Assembly: GCA_025403435.1 (NCBI GenBank)
Contig: CM046341.1
Span: forward strand, 14,097,219-14,161,218
Direction of reading: 5' to 3'
Source of the DNA: Artocarpus heterophyllus
Lineage: Eukaryota > Streptophyta > Magnoliopsida > Rosales > Moraceae
Length of the DNA stretch: 64,000 nt
Shown here piece after piece: positions 11,764 to 23,235 of this stretch. Numbering within the stretch: position 1 is the first letter of the stretch; every line of letters starts with the position of its first letter. The notes under the pieces are model-generated. The model was not told the origin of the DNA. It saw nothing but the letters and a program-made list of their open reading frames with translations, and ran no database searches. The translations under genes and the position numbers were made by a program.

Positions 11764-12027
11764 TGCCACGTGCACTACATTAAATGCATTAAGTGCCATA
11801 TGCACTATTGTATTAATACAGTATTTAGTAGAAATGCGCTGAGCACTTAGCACCTAATTCTTTCATTATTGACTTTTTGGTCATTTATGGTTTTGGCCCG
11901 ATATTATGTGATGGACATAGTATATATAGAGAGTTTTGGTTATGAGGTCCCTTAGCATGCAATCCTATATGCAATATATGCATCATCTTTGGGGATTGAT
12001 TAAATTGAGAAGATCTTAGACGCACTT
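11764..12027 (+). repeat. copia-2 left LTR, first part
   Basis: It matches the right LTR at 57372 onward: both share TACATTAA.TGCATTA.GTGCCATATGCAC, the TTTTGGTTATGAGGT block and the GAGAAGATCT block. It is cut at 12027 by the chromovirus; the match resumes at 31849-32037. Confidence 0.85.
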
Positions 12028-14162
12028 TGTCACGTCCTGGAGTATGGAGTATGAGAGGTGACTTGACAGATTATTTAGATTAATTAAAAAAAATTTAATT
12101 AAAATCAAGTATTTAGGGGTTAAATTGAATATAAAAGTATGAAAATTTCAAAACACATTTTATAAAAGGATTCATAAAAATTAAGCAAATAATAAAATAA
12201 TAAAGAGCTACGAGTATGGATCCCACTGACCCACAACTTGTGCACACACATAGTACTGACAATATAATAATACAACTACAGTCCAAGCACACAGAAAGTT
12301 CAAAATATTACATGTCTTATTCAATTAATACAAATAACCTACTAATCTTCTACTGCTCTTGGTTCCTTCCGTTAAGTCCTCTCTGAACCTAAATGGGAAT
12401 CCACCTAGAGGGAGAAAGTTTAAAAACAAATAAAGTGTGAGCGAAAGGCTTAGTAAAACTATATTTAATAAACAATTTAATTTAAAGAAAAGTCTCATTA
12501 TTCAGGGAATTATTTAAAAGAAATCTTGAATAAATAAATAAATTTAAATAAAACTATTCTTACCCAAAACAGTTTATTCGATCGACCAGAAATACATTAT
12601 TTTCTTTTCCTAGGCAAACCATAAGGATATCACCACCGTAGTGGCCCAGCTAGGTTTCGGGACCTGCCCCCAAGGTCGATCGCTACACGACCCGATCTCT
12701 GATATAGCATCATGCCCTTATATTCATTTCTAACATTGTTCAAAATCCATTTACCAGATGTTTTCATTATCATTCATTATGAAGTTCATCTCAGTTCATG
12801 GTTTACAAATATACAACCAATAAATTCCATTTTTAATCAACCGTTGAAAACATTTTTATAGAAACCCTTTTCAAAGCCAAATCATTTTGAAACTGGGTTA
12901 CCAAAGAAATGATAGAAGTCCTACCTCGATACTCATGCCAGTGTCCTACACCGTAATCCCGGTCCGCTATACATTAGCTCCACGGATCCATGGACGATCC
13001 TAGATACAAACTAAGTCGATCAATATCTAGTTCGAGACATCCTATGTTACTAAACCATTTCATGATGTCCTAGTGTGCCATTTGTATCTTTAAAATCATT
13101 TTATTAGGTTGGAATTTCGATCATCAAAACAGTGAAAACGGATGAAAAATCACAAAATTTTCCCATGCCCTGCCGGACGCCCTGCTTCGGCCGGACGAAC
13201 TGTGCAGTTTGGCCTGCCGAAAATCAAGTCCAGTTGGCCGGACATTTTTCAGGTTTGGCCTACCGGACAGATGAATCTGGCCTGCCGAACTGGAAAAACC
13301 CAGAAATCCCAGCCATGGGTTTTGGGTTTCCCAAAACTCAAATCTTGATTTTAACCTGTTTTTCTCAAATCTCAGGCATGGAAAACAATCATAGATGATA
13401 GAAAAGCATAATGGAACACCTTTGAACTCATTTAAACAAGATTTAAACACAAAAATCTCAAAAATCTGAAAACAAGAGAAAATGAGGAAAAATGAAAAAT
13501 CTTGAATCGAACCCATTTTTCTTCAATCCAAGCTTAGATTCTAGGTGTTCTAAGTTCCTTTAACTCAAATCAAGGGTTTTCTAAGCTCAAACATACTTAG
13601 ATTTCAAAAATGCACAAAAATTGAAAATTTTGAAAAAGTTTAGAAATTTCAAAACTAACCTCGAATCAAAGCTTTAAATCCACATTTTTGGTTACCAAAT
13701 CACGTCCCCGAGCTTCCTACTTGCTAACCCGAAGCTTGGACTCTAATTTGGCTTCAAAATCTTGAAGAAATTTGAGAGAGAAAGAAAGAAACCGAGAGAG
13801 AGAGTGAGAGAGATCACATGGGAGAGAGAGAGAGAGAGAGAATAGAGAGAATGAGAGGAGGAGAGTGAGAGAGAGAATAAACAGAGAGAAATAGTTGGTG
13901 GTTTTACTGTGCGAAAACCATGTGCCACATACAGTTTTGTAAAACGAATTTTTTTTAACATTTTACAAACTGTTATGCTTTTTTGAAAACTCAAAACAAC
14001 ATATTAAAACAATAAGAAATCATTAGAATTTATTAAATTAACAAAACGACCTAAAATTCAAAATTTAACTAAATGATCAAATTAATGTTAAAATATTAAT
14101 CATGGCACACTAATTCATCATTTTACATTACAATAACATTAAATAAATTTTGGGGCTTTACA
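12028..14162 (-). repeat. chromovirus 3' LTR (2135 bp)
   Basis: It begins TGTCACGTCC on the plus strand and ends GGGGCTTTACA. A purine-rich tract (AGGAGTGGAGAGT on the minus strand, 14163-14176) abuts it, as expected for a 3' LTR of a minus-strand element. It is closely similar to 29911-31848 and contains a GA-rich microsatellite (about 13775-13885) and the CGGCCTGCCGAA cluster (13165-13290). Confidence 0.9.
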
Positions 14163-14210
14163 ACTCTCCACTCCTAAAAGAAATTTCGCTCTCAACATTT
14201 ACATTTCATT

Positions 14211-17200
14211 TCAGAAACAAAACAAATATGGATACAGCTCCCACATACTCGATTCTAATTCCCAAGTAGCTTCATCAACCCCGTGATGATGCCACATGAC
14301 CTTAACTAATGGTATCTCACGATGACGTAAACTGATTACTTTTCGATCGATGATCTGAATCGGCACCTCCTCGTATGTCGTATCTTCCCGAACCTGCAGA
14401 TCGTGAAATGAAACTATCTTACCCTACTCAGGCGGACACTTCCTAAGCATCGACACATGAAACACATCATGAACATGAGAGAGTTTGGGCGGAAGGTCGA
14501 GCCGATAAGCAACCACACCAACACGCTGAGTGATCTCGAACAGTCCAATATACCTTGGTGCAAGCTTTTCACTCACTCCAAATCGCATAGTTCCTTTACG
14601 AGGCGATACCTTCAAGAGAACGAAATCTCCTACCGCAAACTCTAAGGGTCTACGTGTTCTATCCGCATAACTCTTCTGTCGACTCTGAGCTACCCTCAAT
14701 CGATCTCGAATCACGACGACTTTCTCATTGCTTTCACGGATCTCATTCAGCCCAAGAATAACCCTGTCTTTTTGGCTCTGCCCAACACACCGGTGACCGA
14801 CACGGTCGCCCATATAATGCCTCAAATGATGCCATACCAATACTCGCTTGATAGCTATTATTGTACGCGAACTCTGCCAGATGCAAATATTTCTTCTAAT
14901 TCCCGCCGAAATCTAACGCACAGGCACACAACATATCCTTGAGAATCTGAATAACCCGCTTAGACTACCTATCAGTCTGAGGATGAAACGCCGTACTGAA
15001 GTTCAAATTTGTACCAAAAGCCTCCTGAAAACTCATTTAATACTTAGCATTAAACCTGGTGTCTCGATCAGAAGTGATGGACAAAGGAACTCCATGCAAT
15101 CTCACTATGTTCTGCAGGTACAAATCCCCAAGAATCTTCCTCGAACATGTCGACCTGAATGGAATAAAATGCGTTGATTTCATCAACCTGTCGACCACGA
15201 CCCAAACTTCATCATGCCGCTGCTCCGTCCTCGGCAAACCTGTGAGAAAATCTATCGTCACATGCTCTCATTTCTACCTTGGAATAGGAAGTGGTTGAAG
15301 CTGACCTGCAGGCTTTCAATGCTCGGCTTTCACCTGAAGACACGTCGTACACTTGGCCACATACTCTCGAACATCTTTCTTCATGCCTTTCCACCAATAT
15401 TGCCTCTTCAAATCACGATACATCTTTGTGCTCCCCGAATAAATGACGAACTGAGACCTATGGGCTTCGTCCAAAATGGCTTTCATCACCTTGGTGATAG
15501 CTAGAACTGCAAGACGCTCCTAGAAATATAACGATCCATCTGCATGCACACTCCATTCTTCAAACCACTCTCCGTTCTCAATCTATGTCCAAATCCCCTG
15601 TAAATGCTGATCCTGCCACTGATTTTATTTCACCATCTGAACAAGAGTTGGGGTCGCCTCCGCATGATATACCGAAACTTGATCATAGTCTTCATGATAC
15701 CATAGCCCATACTTACTCATTATCGCATCCCTGCTCCAGTCCTCAAGAGCCAAACAAGCGAGAATCCCTGAAGACTTCCTACTAAGCGCATCCGTGACCA
15801 TATTAGCTTTTTTGGGATGATACTGCAACGCAAAATTATAATCCTCCATATACTCTATCCATCTCCGCTATCTCAAATTAAGATCCCTCTGAGTAAACAG
15901 ATACCTCAAACTCTTATGATCGGAGAAGACCTAAAATGTCGCTCCATACAAACAACACCTCCAAATCTTCAGCGCGTGAAGTCATGAGTAGGATAATTTC
16001 GCTTGTGAGGTCGTAGCTATCTCGATCCGTACGCAACCACGCATCCATGCTGCATTAACACGCATCCAAGTCTGCGTCCTAAAGCATCTGCATAAACCTC
16101 ATACGGCTCGTCACTGCTAGGAGTAACCAACACTGAGGCTGAAGTCAACCGGTTCTTCAATTCCTGAAAAGTAAGCTCATATTCTTCATCCAACTCAAAC
16201 CTGAAATTTTTCTTGATCAATCTCGTCAACGAAGCTGCAATCTTTGAAAAATCCTTTACAAATTTCCTGTAATAACTAGTAAGACTTAAGAAGCTACGAA
16301 TTTCCACTACATTCCTTGGTCGTTCCCATTCCACTATGGCTTCAATCTTGGATGGATCCATAGAAATACCATGCTCAGAGATGACATGACCCAAAAATTT
16401 GACCTCAGTCAACCAAAACTTGCATTTTTCCCTCTTAGCATACAACTGGTGCTCTTGCAAAGTTTGAAGCACGATCCGGAGATGCTGCTCATGCTCCTCC
16501 CAAGTCTTAGAATACACTAGAATGTCATCGATTAACACAATCACGAACTGATCCAGATACGACCTAAATATCCTGTTTATCAAATCCATGAAAGCTCTCA
16601 GAGCATTCGTCACCCAAACGACATAACAAGAAACTCAAAATGTCCATACTAGGTCTTATAAGCTGTTTTGGGAATATCCTCTTCCTTAATCCTGAGTTGA
16701 TGTTAACCTGACAGCAAATCAATCTTTGAGGAGTATCGTGAACCTCCCAATTGATCAAACAACTCGTCAATCCTAAGCAAGGGATACTTAATTTTCACTG
16801 TAACACTATTCAGCTGTCGATAATCTACGCACAACCGAGAGTCCCATCATGTTTCTTAGCAAACAAAACCGGTGCTCCCCACGAAGATGTGCTATTTCGA
16901 ATATACCCTTTATTAGCAAGCTCCTGAAGTTGTTTCCTCAATTCTTTCATCTCTACTGGCGCCATCCGGTAAGGTGCTATAGAAATCGATGCTGTCCCTG
17001 GAAACAACTCAATACCAAACTTGATTTCCCAATGCGGTGGTAATCCTGGTAACTCATCGGGGAAGAAATCCTCGAACTCATCAACCACTAGAATCGCTAC
17101 ACTTTCTCTCAAAACATAGGGCTCGCACTCTAGATTCGCAAGAAAAGCACAACAAACTAGATTTCTTCGCCCTCCTAGACACGACTTCATGAGACGCTTA

Positions 17201-17640
17201 CTCATTAACCAATCACCACTACCCTGATAAGTGATCACCGTCCTCCTATCAAACACTAGTGTTACTTTTCTAAGCTAGCAGTCCATAACTGTTTTATACC
17301 TAGAGAACCAGTCCATCCCTAGAATTACAGCATATGAGCTCACGGGGAGTATAATCAAATCACTTTTCAAAATCTCATTCCCAATCTTTTTTTTACAAGA
17401 TTTACACACACAATTCACACACACCCGCCCTAAGGGAGAGGTTATGACTAGGGGTTTATTAAACTCTTCTATATCTAATCCCAAGACATGTACAAAAGAA
17501 CTCGAAATGAGAGAATGAGAGGCGCCTGTATCAAATAAAATGCGAGTTAAGGATTGAGAAACAAATATCGTACCATCGACAACTGCGTTACTAGTTTGAG
17601 AATCTGAACCACCCGATACCATTGCATGAACCTGCACTAG
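14211..17640 (-). pseudogene. chromovirus pol (protease, RT, RNase H, integrase, chromodomain)
   Basis: From high to low coordinate. Protease has FDTGASHSLIS and VILGMDW (17275-17637). Reverse transcriptase starts with PYRMAPVEMKELRKQLQEL and [15 protein letters not shown] (16825-17256). Its palm motif [14 protein letters not shown] is at about 16500-16560, followed by FLGHVIS and RNase H YEVYADA (near 16095). The RH end/integrase linker [16 protein letters not shown] is at 15775-15830, the integrase core MTIDFLTGLPRT with VDRLMKSTHFIP at 15037-15261, and the integrase C-terminal [13 protein letters not shown] and FHVSMLRKC at 14424-14840. A chromodomain-like tail with VKVMWHHHGVDEATWE ends at a TGA at 14211-14213. 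Frameshifts and stops lie between blocks (for example 16613-16825 and 15397-15625), so no full polyprotein can be made. Confidence 0.92.
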
Positions 17641-18032
17641 TGCTTTTCCTTTTCCTCTACCAACATTGCTAGGTCTTAGATTATTCTACCGATACTGCTG
17701 AGATGGAGACGACTGCACACCAGCTATACTCGACGCTTGATATTGAGGGATGCTGCCCTGGAAATGCTGTGGTTGCTGCCCTCGTGTCGGATACGAAAAC
17801 TGCTGAGGAGAGAACTGAGGATACTGCAACTATGGATATTGTTGAGACGGAGGTAGGGTTTGAGGCTGAGACTGACGACTGGCATCTTCTTCGGTCTGAG
17901 ATCTAAGACGGGCACTCTTGATTGGGCAATTCCTCTTGATGTGTCATGGCTGCTGACAGAAATGACAATGGAAACTATAGGGATCGCTGCGCCCGCTACC
18001 AGATGAACTACTACTACCATTGTTTGTGCCAC
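17641..18032 (-). pseudogene. chromovirus gag, C-terminal part with zinc knuckle
   Basis: Near 17935-17990 the minus strand reads CHFCQQP-stop-HIKRNC, an exact C-X2-C-X4-H-X4-C zinc knuckle in which the usual Gly codon has become TGA. Upstream of this, element A interrupts gag at 18032; the N-terminal gag part is at 29332-29910. Confidence 0.8.
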
Positions 18033-20258
18033 TGGTCTCGCGTCTATTTACGCATTTTAAACTAACCTCAAGTATAAGGTTGTCTCAAGTAATATTTTCT
18101 CAGTGAATCCGAGGTCGAACCCACAAGGAAGGATTTATTCAGTTCCAGCACATGTATTATATTAACTTTTTCTTTTTATTTAAACTGAAAAATTTGAGGA
18201 TTAATATTTATTATTCACAGAATGTATTTACAATGTTTACACATTTTTTTACAACATTTTTCATTTTTAGATTTTGATAATATGGAACTTTAATAACAAG
18301 AAACACAATTAATAACTTAAGCAGAGTAACAACAATAATAACGACAATTTAAAGAAGTAAAACAACAATAATAACATGGCTGAGATTCAAAGGTTTCGTT
18401 CTGACGATTATCTTCAATATATTTTAGTTTCTCTTTTTATTTATTAGTTTGTTTAAGTATACACTATGCCATCCTATGTCGACAATAAATTAAGATTTAC
18501 CAAGCATTTACTGTTCCATTCCATGTTTATAATATAGCAAAAACACAACTTAATAAATAAGCAGCATTTCAACATAACTTAACTAAAATAACAACCAAGA
18601 TAGTAAGTTAAGCATTTACCGAGCCATTCTCTGTCTACGAGTAATCAAGGTCCTCCTAAGCATTATCCGTGCCGGTCTATGTCATCGATAAATCAGAATC
18701 GTAATTTTGGCAGAGTTCTAGCTAAGAAAATATTAAAATTCTAGGTTTTCCAAGAGAATATTTTGGCATTACAACAGCTTAGAAAACTAAGAAAAACCAA
18801 AAATATTTAAGATAATTTTGCCAGAATTTTCCCCTCTCCCCTTAGCTAAAAAGGAATTTAAATAGACATAATTAATAAAATACTACTTATATTATTGAGC
18901 ATAATTTTTACAACATAAACTAGGAAATATTTTACAGGAAACTAAATTAAAAACTGGAATAAAAACTAGACTATAATTACTACAACAACATTTTTATGCT
19001 GCAGAAGGCTCTCCGAAGGCTCCCCAAAGGCTCTCCAAAGGCTCTCCCAACTGAGGCTTTTGCCTCAGTATTTATAGTGATTCGAGATGGCAAACGTTCA
19101 TTGCTATTTAATGATCTTCACTGTTGAAAGTTGACAATTTTCAATTATTTGCCTCTTCTCTTCTTCGCGCTGCAGCTAGCCTTCTCGCTCTGAAATTTTA
19201 TTTTTCTTCTTTTCCCGTGCTGAGAGTTGTTCTTCATTATGCGTTTTAGCCTTTGGGATTCTGTGTGACACAGATCATGGCAAGACTATAACGGACTGAT
19301 CGTGTCCGTTAATCGCACGATCCAACGGCTGTCAGATGCTCATAAATTGGGCCCAAGTTAGAACAGTGGAAGCGCAATTATAGACCGTCAGATTGGTCTC
19401 AGTATTCGCATCAAATGGCTGAGAGAGAGACTGGATGTGGTCATGACCGCACATGATCCAAGACTGTCTGAGACACCCCACTGACACGCTGCAGCTTGTC
19501 AGCGCGTGTAACGCACACGCCAATCAAATCTCGACACGTGGACAGCACTTGGAGATTCCGCTGACGCACCGAATGATGCGTTGACACGCGTCTCTTCTTC
19601 TGACTGCTGAGATTGATCTGGCAGTGAATCCGACGGCTCCCATGACGCCACATGTCCTCTACGTTTTGAATTTTGAATTTTTCAAGGATTTTTGATGCAT
19701 TTGATGTCTGATTTTATCCGTTTTGGTGTCGTTTTGCTCCGTTTTTCCTCTAGATTTCAAATCTAAAATCACAAACATACTAATATTAATTATTTTACAA
19801 ACGTAATATTTATTAAAAATATTTATTTTACAATAAAATACACAAAAATAGATAAAAACTCTTAAAATTTCCAGTCTCTTGCGGTTGAGCACAGATATAA
19901 TTTTTATGACTTGGAAATATTTTTAAAAATTACAAAAAATATAATAAGGCATATTTATAAACTTAAAACACACTACCAAACACACTAATACTCAAAATAA
20001 AATAACCGCATTACTTTTACGGCTTTGACTATTTATAGACTAGACACTTATTTAACACACCGAAATGACTCTAAAAATTACTACAAATTCTATTAAACAT
20101 AAAAACACACTAAAAACATATTTTTAAACACATTTACACACTAAGACACAAAAATGCTTATTAACACAAAATGCTATTAATTAGAGGATTTAATGAGAAA
20201 TAAAAGCGTAAACAAATGATTTAAGCATTAGAAAATGTACACTTTTACAGTCTCATCA
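18033..20258 (-). repeat. Element A 3' LTR (2226 bp, full length)
   Basis: Plus-strand ends are TGGTCTCGCG and CAGTCTCATCA. In element sense it holds a TATA box (19069-19076), an inverted repeat CTGAGGCTTTTGCCTCAG (19051-19068), a run of degenerate GGAGAGCCTT units (about 19003-19048), the palindrome GGTCATGACC (19439-19448) and a CACGTG box (19535-19540). It is the complete version; the 5' LTR has lost its middle. Confidence 0.93.
19069..19076 (-). promoter_or_regulatory. LTR promoter TATA box, element A 3' LTR
   Basis: The minus strand reads TATAAATA, downstream of the U3 region. The same box is kept in both LTRs of element B (43818-43825 and 50719-50726), supporting it as the LTR core promoter. 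Confidence 0.65.
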
Positions 20259-20270
20259 CACCCCCCAACC
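20259..20270 (-). other. Element A polypurine tract
   Basis: The minus strand reads GGTTGGGGGGTG directly before the 3' LTR, as required for plus-strand DNA priming. In element B this contact is broken by a 135-bp insertion of flanking sequence. Confidence 0.8.
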
Positions 20271-21453
20271 AGCTTATTGCTAGTCTCTAGCAACTAAAGC
20301 GATAAAACTTAAAATAGACGAAAGATTTTTTTTTTTTTTTAAACTTGCGATTCCTCACTGATTTTCCTGAGGGTTTATCTCATATTCATGCCCTAAAGTA
20401 AAGATGCCAACACTAATTAAGTTATGATTCATTTCTAGAGTTTGTCAATTGTTTAAGATGAATTTTTCCCTGTGTGTGTGAATTTCTATTACTAATCAAT
20501 GTACATTAACTAGATAAATTTATATTAATATCTCTTAATTTATTTAAATAAATTCTTATAAATTTGTTTTTCATCCCTCTCTCCACTAATGTAGAATAAC
20601 ACCTTGTTAAAGATTTTTAGGACTTTATTCGTCTTGTAATGTAAGGCTTGGGTTAAAGGTACGATGGAAGATATATTTGAGGCTCAGTTCACCCATAAGA
20701 CACTTACAAAAATCCCGAACCTTTAAAATGTACAATCCAATTCCCAAAGTTTACAATCCCAAACTCGAAATGAAATTTCCTTTGTCAACCACTTTCTATT
20801 AAACTTTTTTTTTTTGATCTTTTTGTTTTTTTTTTTGTTTTTTTTTTTTAATAAAGAGTTACGTACATATTTTACAGAGGTAGCAGATATTCCTAACTCA
20901 TCCTAACCTCATAAACCTGAATTCACTTGAAATAACAGATGTCTTATGAGTGAAAGGTACAAGAAAAGGATTATGAATTAAAAAGGCTAGGCTAAATATA
21001 TGGGTAACAAAGAAAATAGAACATTAAGCACAACGAGGTGACTAGGGATATAAAATGTAAACAGGTTAGCTTCAAAGGCTCAAACGATCCAAAGATGGCC
21101 TAAATTATATCTATAACTTAGTGTTATCTAGGATTTCGTCTCAAGAGGGATTTAAACAAGTTATAAGATTTTATAAAAATAAACCAAATTATACTAACAT
21201 AAACAGTCTCTAAATTAATATAACAAATCATAGTGCAAGATTAAGTGCTCAAATTTTAGAAAAATTTCATCCTAAACATATGGCAAACTAAAGAAACTAA
21301 CATAAACTTAAATAATATTTAAACTTTACCTTAAGTCATAGAAATGATATAATCTTGATATCGTCATTGGTCACGAGGCAAATCACAAAAAATATTTTTA
21401 GATTTTTTTTTAATTTTTAATAAATGCAATGCAAACACAGTTTTTACAATCAT
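20271..21453 (-). other. Element A 3' non-coding region
   Basis: About 1.2 kb with no open frame, rich in T and A runs. It is largely colinear with 45095-46290 in element B. I see no domain; it may be a 3' UTR or the relic of a lost pol. Confidence 0.7.
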
Positions 21454-21505
21454 GTAGAAACACATTTCAAGAATGCTAGTCACTCCATTACTTAGCTATT
21501 TCTAC
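21454..21505 (-). other. hairpin module H1
   Basis: Arms GTAGAAA (21454-21460) and TTTCTAC (21499-21505) enclose a loop that in element sense runs from GCTAAG to GAAATG (GCTGAG and GAAACG in element B, 46292-46343). Confidence 0.6.
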
Positions 21506-21510
21506 CAAGG

Positions 21511-21560
21511 TGAAGATGCGTTTCAAGAATAATAAATACTCCTTACCTCAGCCATCTTCA
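21511..21560 (-). other. hairpin module H2
   Basis: Perfect 8-bp arms TGAAGATG (21511-21518) and CATCTTCA (21553-21560). In element sense the loop starts GCTGAG and ends GAAACG, with an inner stem AGGAGTA/TATTCTT that pairs with G-U wobbles. In element B (46349-46398) the one arm change gives a G-U pair in the sense RNA. Confidence 0.7.
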
Positions 21561-21635
21561 AACTTTTATGCTACAAAAGAAAAATGCAGAGATGAGAATT
21601 TTACAAACGCAAAGAACTTCATTTTTGGACCATTA

Positions 21636-21678
21636 TCGAGACGCGTTTTAGGTCAAAACCTTCACTCAGCCATCTCGA
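21636..21678 (-). other. hairpin module H3
   Basis: Arms TCGAGACG (21636-21643) and CATCTCGA (21671-21678) pair over 8 positions with one G-U in the sense RNA. The loop starts GCTGAG and ends with the GAAACG-equivalent, and holds an inner AGGT/ACCT stem. The element B copy is at 46475-46517. Confidence 0.65.
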
Positions 21679-21970
21679 CCTATGAACACATGAATCTTAA
21701 AGTCTTACAAACAGCACACTTTTTTTTTCTTTTTTTTTTTCGCTTGGTTTTTTTTTTTTAAAAAAAAAAAACTAGTCCTAGATTCAATCACAAAAGAAAA
21801 AAAATTGACACAACCTTCTCCCCCCAACCTAGATTGAACACTGTTCCAAAGTTTAACAAGATTAATAAGAAGAGTAACAACATATACTTACCAGAGCGGT
21901 TATTCAAAGACAAACACATAAACAAAGACAAAAACAACAATGCTGTAAGTAAAACTAAAAGAGGTAGAGT

Positions 21971-22609
21971 TTAGAGAGAAAGATCCCAATCTCGTTTGCG
22001 TTTTCCGCAGAACTTTGATGTTGCAGTGTCCGTTTTAGGATCAATGACGTGCATTTTTTCGAGCAATTCCTCTACAGTAGTGGCAGAGATAAAAATCTTT
22101 CTTCCTGACTCATCAAGAAACTTTTGTTCCACAGCATGATCTAAAAAACTAAGCAAACCGTCAAAGTAACCATTTATATTTAACAAACCAACAGGTTTAG
22201 AGTGTAGTCCTAACAATTTCCAACTAGCAATGGCAAAAAGTTCCTCTAGAGTTCCTAAACCTCCAGGTAAGGCAATGAAAGCATCAGAAGCAAACTCCAT
22301 GTCTCTTATTCGCTCAGGCATGCCTGCAACTATTTTTTCAACACCAATGGTAGGGCCACATAAACGACTTTGAGCAAGGACACCTGGAATAATACCTAGA
22401 GCTCTAGTACCTCCAGAACGTCTTCCAGTAGAGACAGTACCTATTGATCCTAGACTACCTCCTCCATAGACAAGATTTATCTTTCTCTCAGCCAAGACAC
22501 AACCTAAATGAAATGCATTTTCTATGTAATCAATGCCTCTTCCTGATTTAGAACCACAAAACACACAGATATTGTTGAACTTTAAAGATGATTGGGACGA
22601 GGAATCCAT
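21971..22609 (-). CDS. LOG: LONELY GUY-like cytokinin riboside 5'-monophosphate phosphoribohydrolase, carried by element A
   Basis: 212 residues, the normal LOG length. LOG enzymes hydrolyse cytokinin riboside 5'-monophosphates to the active free bases in the cytosol or nucleus. Visible family motifs: ICVFCGS at 14-20, NLVYGGGS at 45-52, the catalytic-arginine segment MPERIRDM at 97-104 (R100), and the signature PGGLGTLEEL at 115-124 with both glutamates, then KPVGLLN. Departures from ordinary plant LOGs are at 55-66 (SIGTVSTGRRSG) and in a basic tail with KRKR at 203-206, a possible nuclear signal. Plant LOG genes have several introns; this one has none, so it was probably captured as cDNA. 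It has a TATA-like box about 100 bp upstream and is followed by hairpins H3-H1. Element B carries a copy with one nonsense codon. Activity is inferred, not shown. Confidence 0.92.
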   Translation of the reverse strand: MDSSSQSSLKFNNICVFCGSKSGRGIDYIENAFHLGCVLAERKINLVYGGGSLGSIGTVSTGRRSGGTRALGIIPGVLAQSRLCGPTIGVEKIVAGMPERIRDMEFASDAFIALPGGLGTLEELFAIASWKLLGLHSKPVGLLNINGYFDGLLSFLDHAVEQKFLDESGRKIFISATTVEELLEKMHVIDPKTDTATSKFCGKRKRDWDLSL

Positions 22610-22709
22610 GATAGTTACTAAGACTAAGACTCTTTTTTCCCTTTTTTTTTTTTTTTGAATGACTCTATCTTACAAATTCGCTCTGAGAAAAACTTAAGAA
22701 CTGAAAGGA

Positions 22710-22716
22710 TTTTATA
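22710..22716 (-). promoter_or_regulatory. TATA-like box upstream of LOG in element A
   Basis: The minus strand reads TATAAAA about 100 bp before the LOG ATG, inside the context TGTCTATAAAATC. The same context occurs before ORF4 (24042-24048) and in element B (47545-47551). Confidence 0.5.
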
Positions 22717-23096
22717 GACACCTAAAGAGAACGTTGGGGTAAAATTAAATAAAGACAGCTGTGATGACAGACAAGGACAGATAAATATGACACTCCTGCA
22801 GACAACTTGTACCTGACAATACTATTTACCTTTTGACAAACTGGACTTTACTGTACAACTTTTGACAAATGGGACTAAATTTTTAAAATTCGAAGCAAAG
22901 CTTATCTTACACGACACACAAGACACCTACCGAATATAATTATGCATCTGACAAAAGAAGAAAAGTCAAGATATCATTATTATAAGATAAACGGTACAAT
23001 CACAATTATTAAACAACAACTGTACAAATCACACAAAAATAAAAATCTTTTTGTTGATGAGATTTTATTCGAGAATGAGTTGAAGAAAACTTTTGT

Positions 23097-23144
23097 TCAT
23101 CAAAACGCGTTTCCAGAAATTCCGTTACTCAGCCGTTTTGATGA
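23097..23144 (-). other. hairpin module H4, between ORF4 and LOG
   Basis: Perfect 11-bp arms TCATCAAAACG (23097-23107) and CGTTTTGATGA (23134-23144). In element sense the loop starts GCTGAG and ends GAAACG, with an inner CGGA/TCTG stem. The element B copy (47931-47977) keeps 9 pairs. Confidence 0.7.
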
Positions 23145-23235
23145 TTTTTTTCATTAAAACCATGATCATACCTCGAATAAATTTTCAATCAATTTTTTTT
23201 TTTGGACAAACACACAGAGAAACAAAGAAAATACC

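Noticed and set aside
11605..11853. 82-codon minus-strand frame near the copia-2 left LTR
   Set aside because: It spans the LTR boundary and has no recognisable domain.
21511..21560. Hammerhead ribozyme: CUGA, an inner stem and GAAAC in the right order in the hairpin modules
   Set aside because: The strands before CUGA and after GAAAC pair with each other, leaving no stem III, and no UH cleavage site follows in H2 or H3. CUGAG also departs from the CUGANGA core. It may be a distant echo, but it cannot be called a ribozyme.
22942..23157. 71-codon plus-strand frame between ORF4 and LOG, present in both A and B
   Set aside because: It is antisense to the cargo genes and overlaps hairpin H4. 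The few differences between copies mostly change residues, as expected for non-coding DNA.
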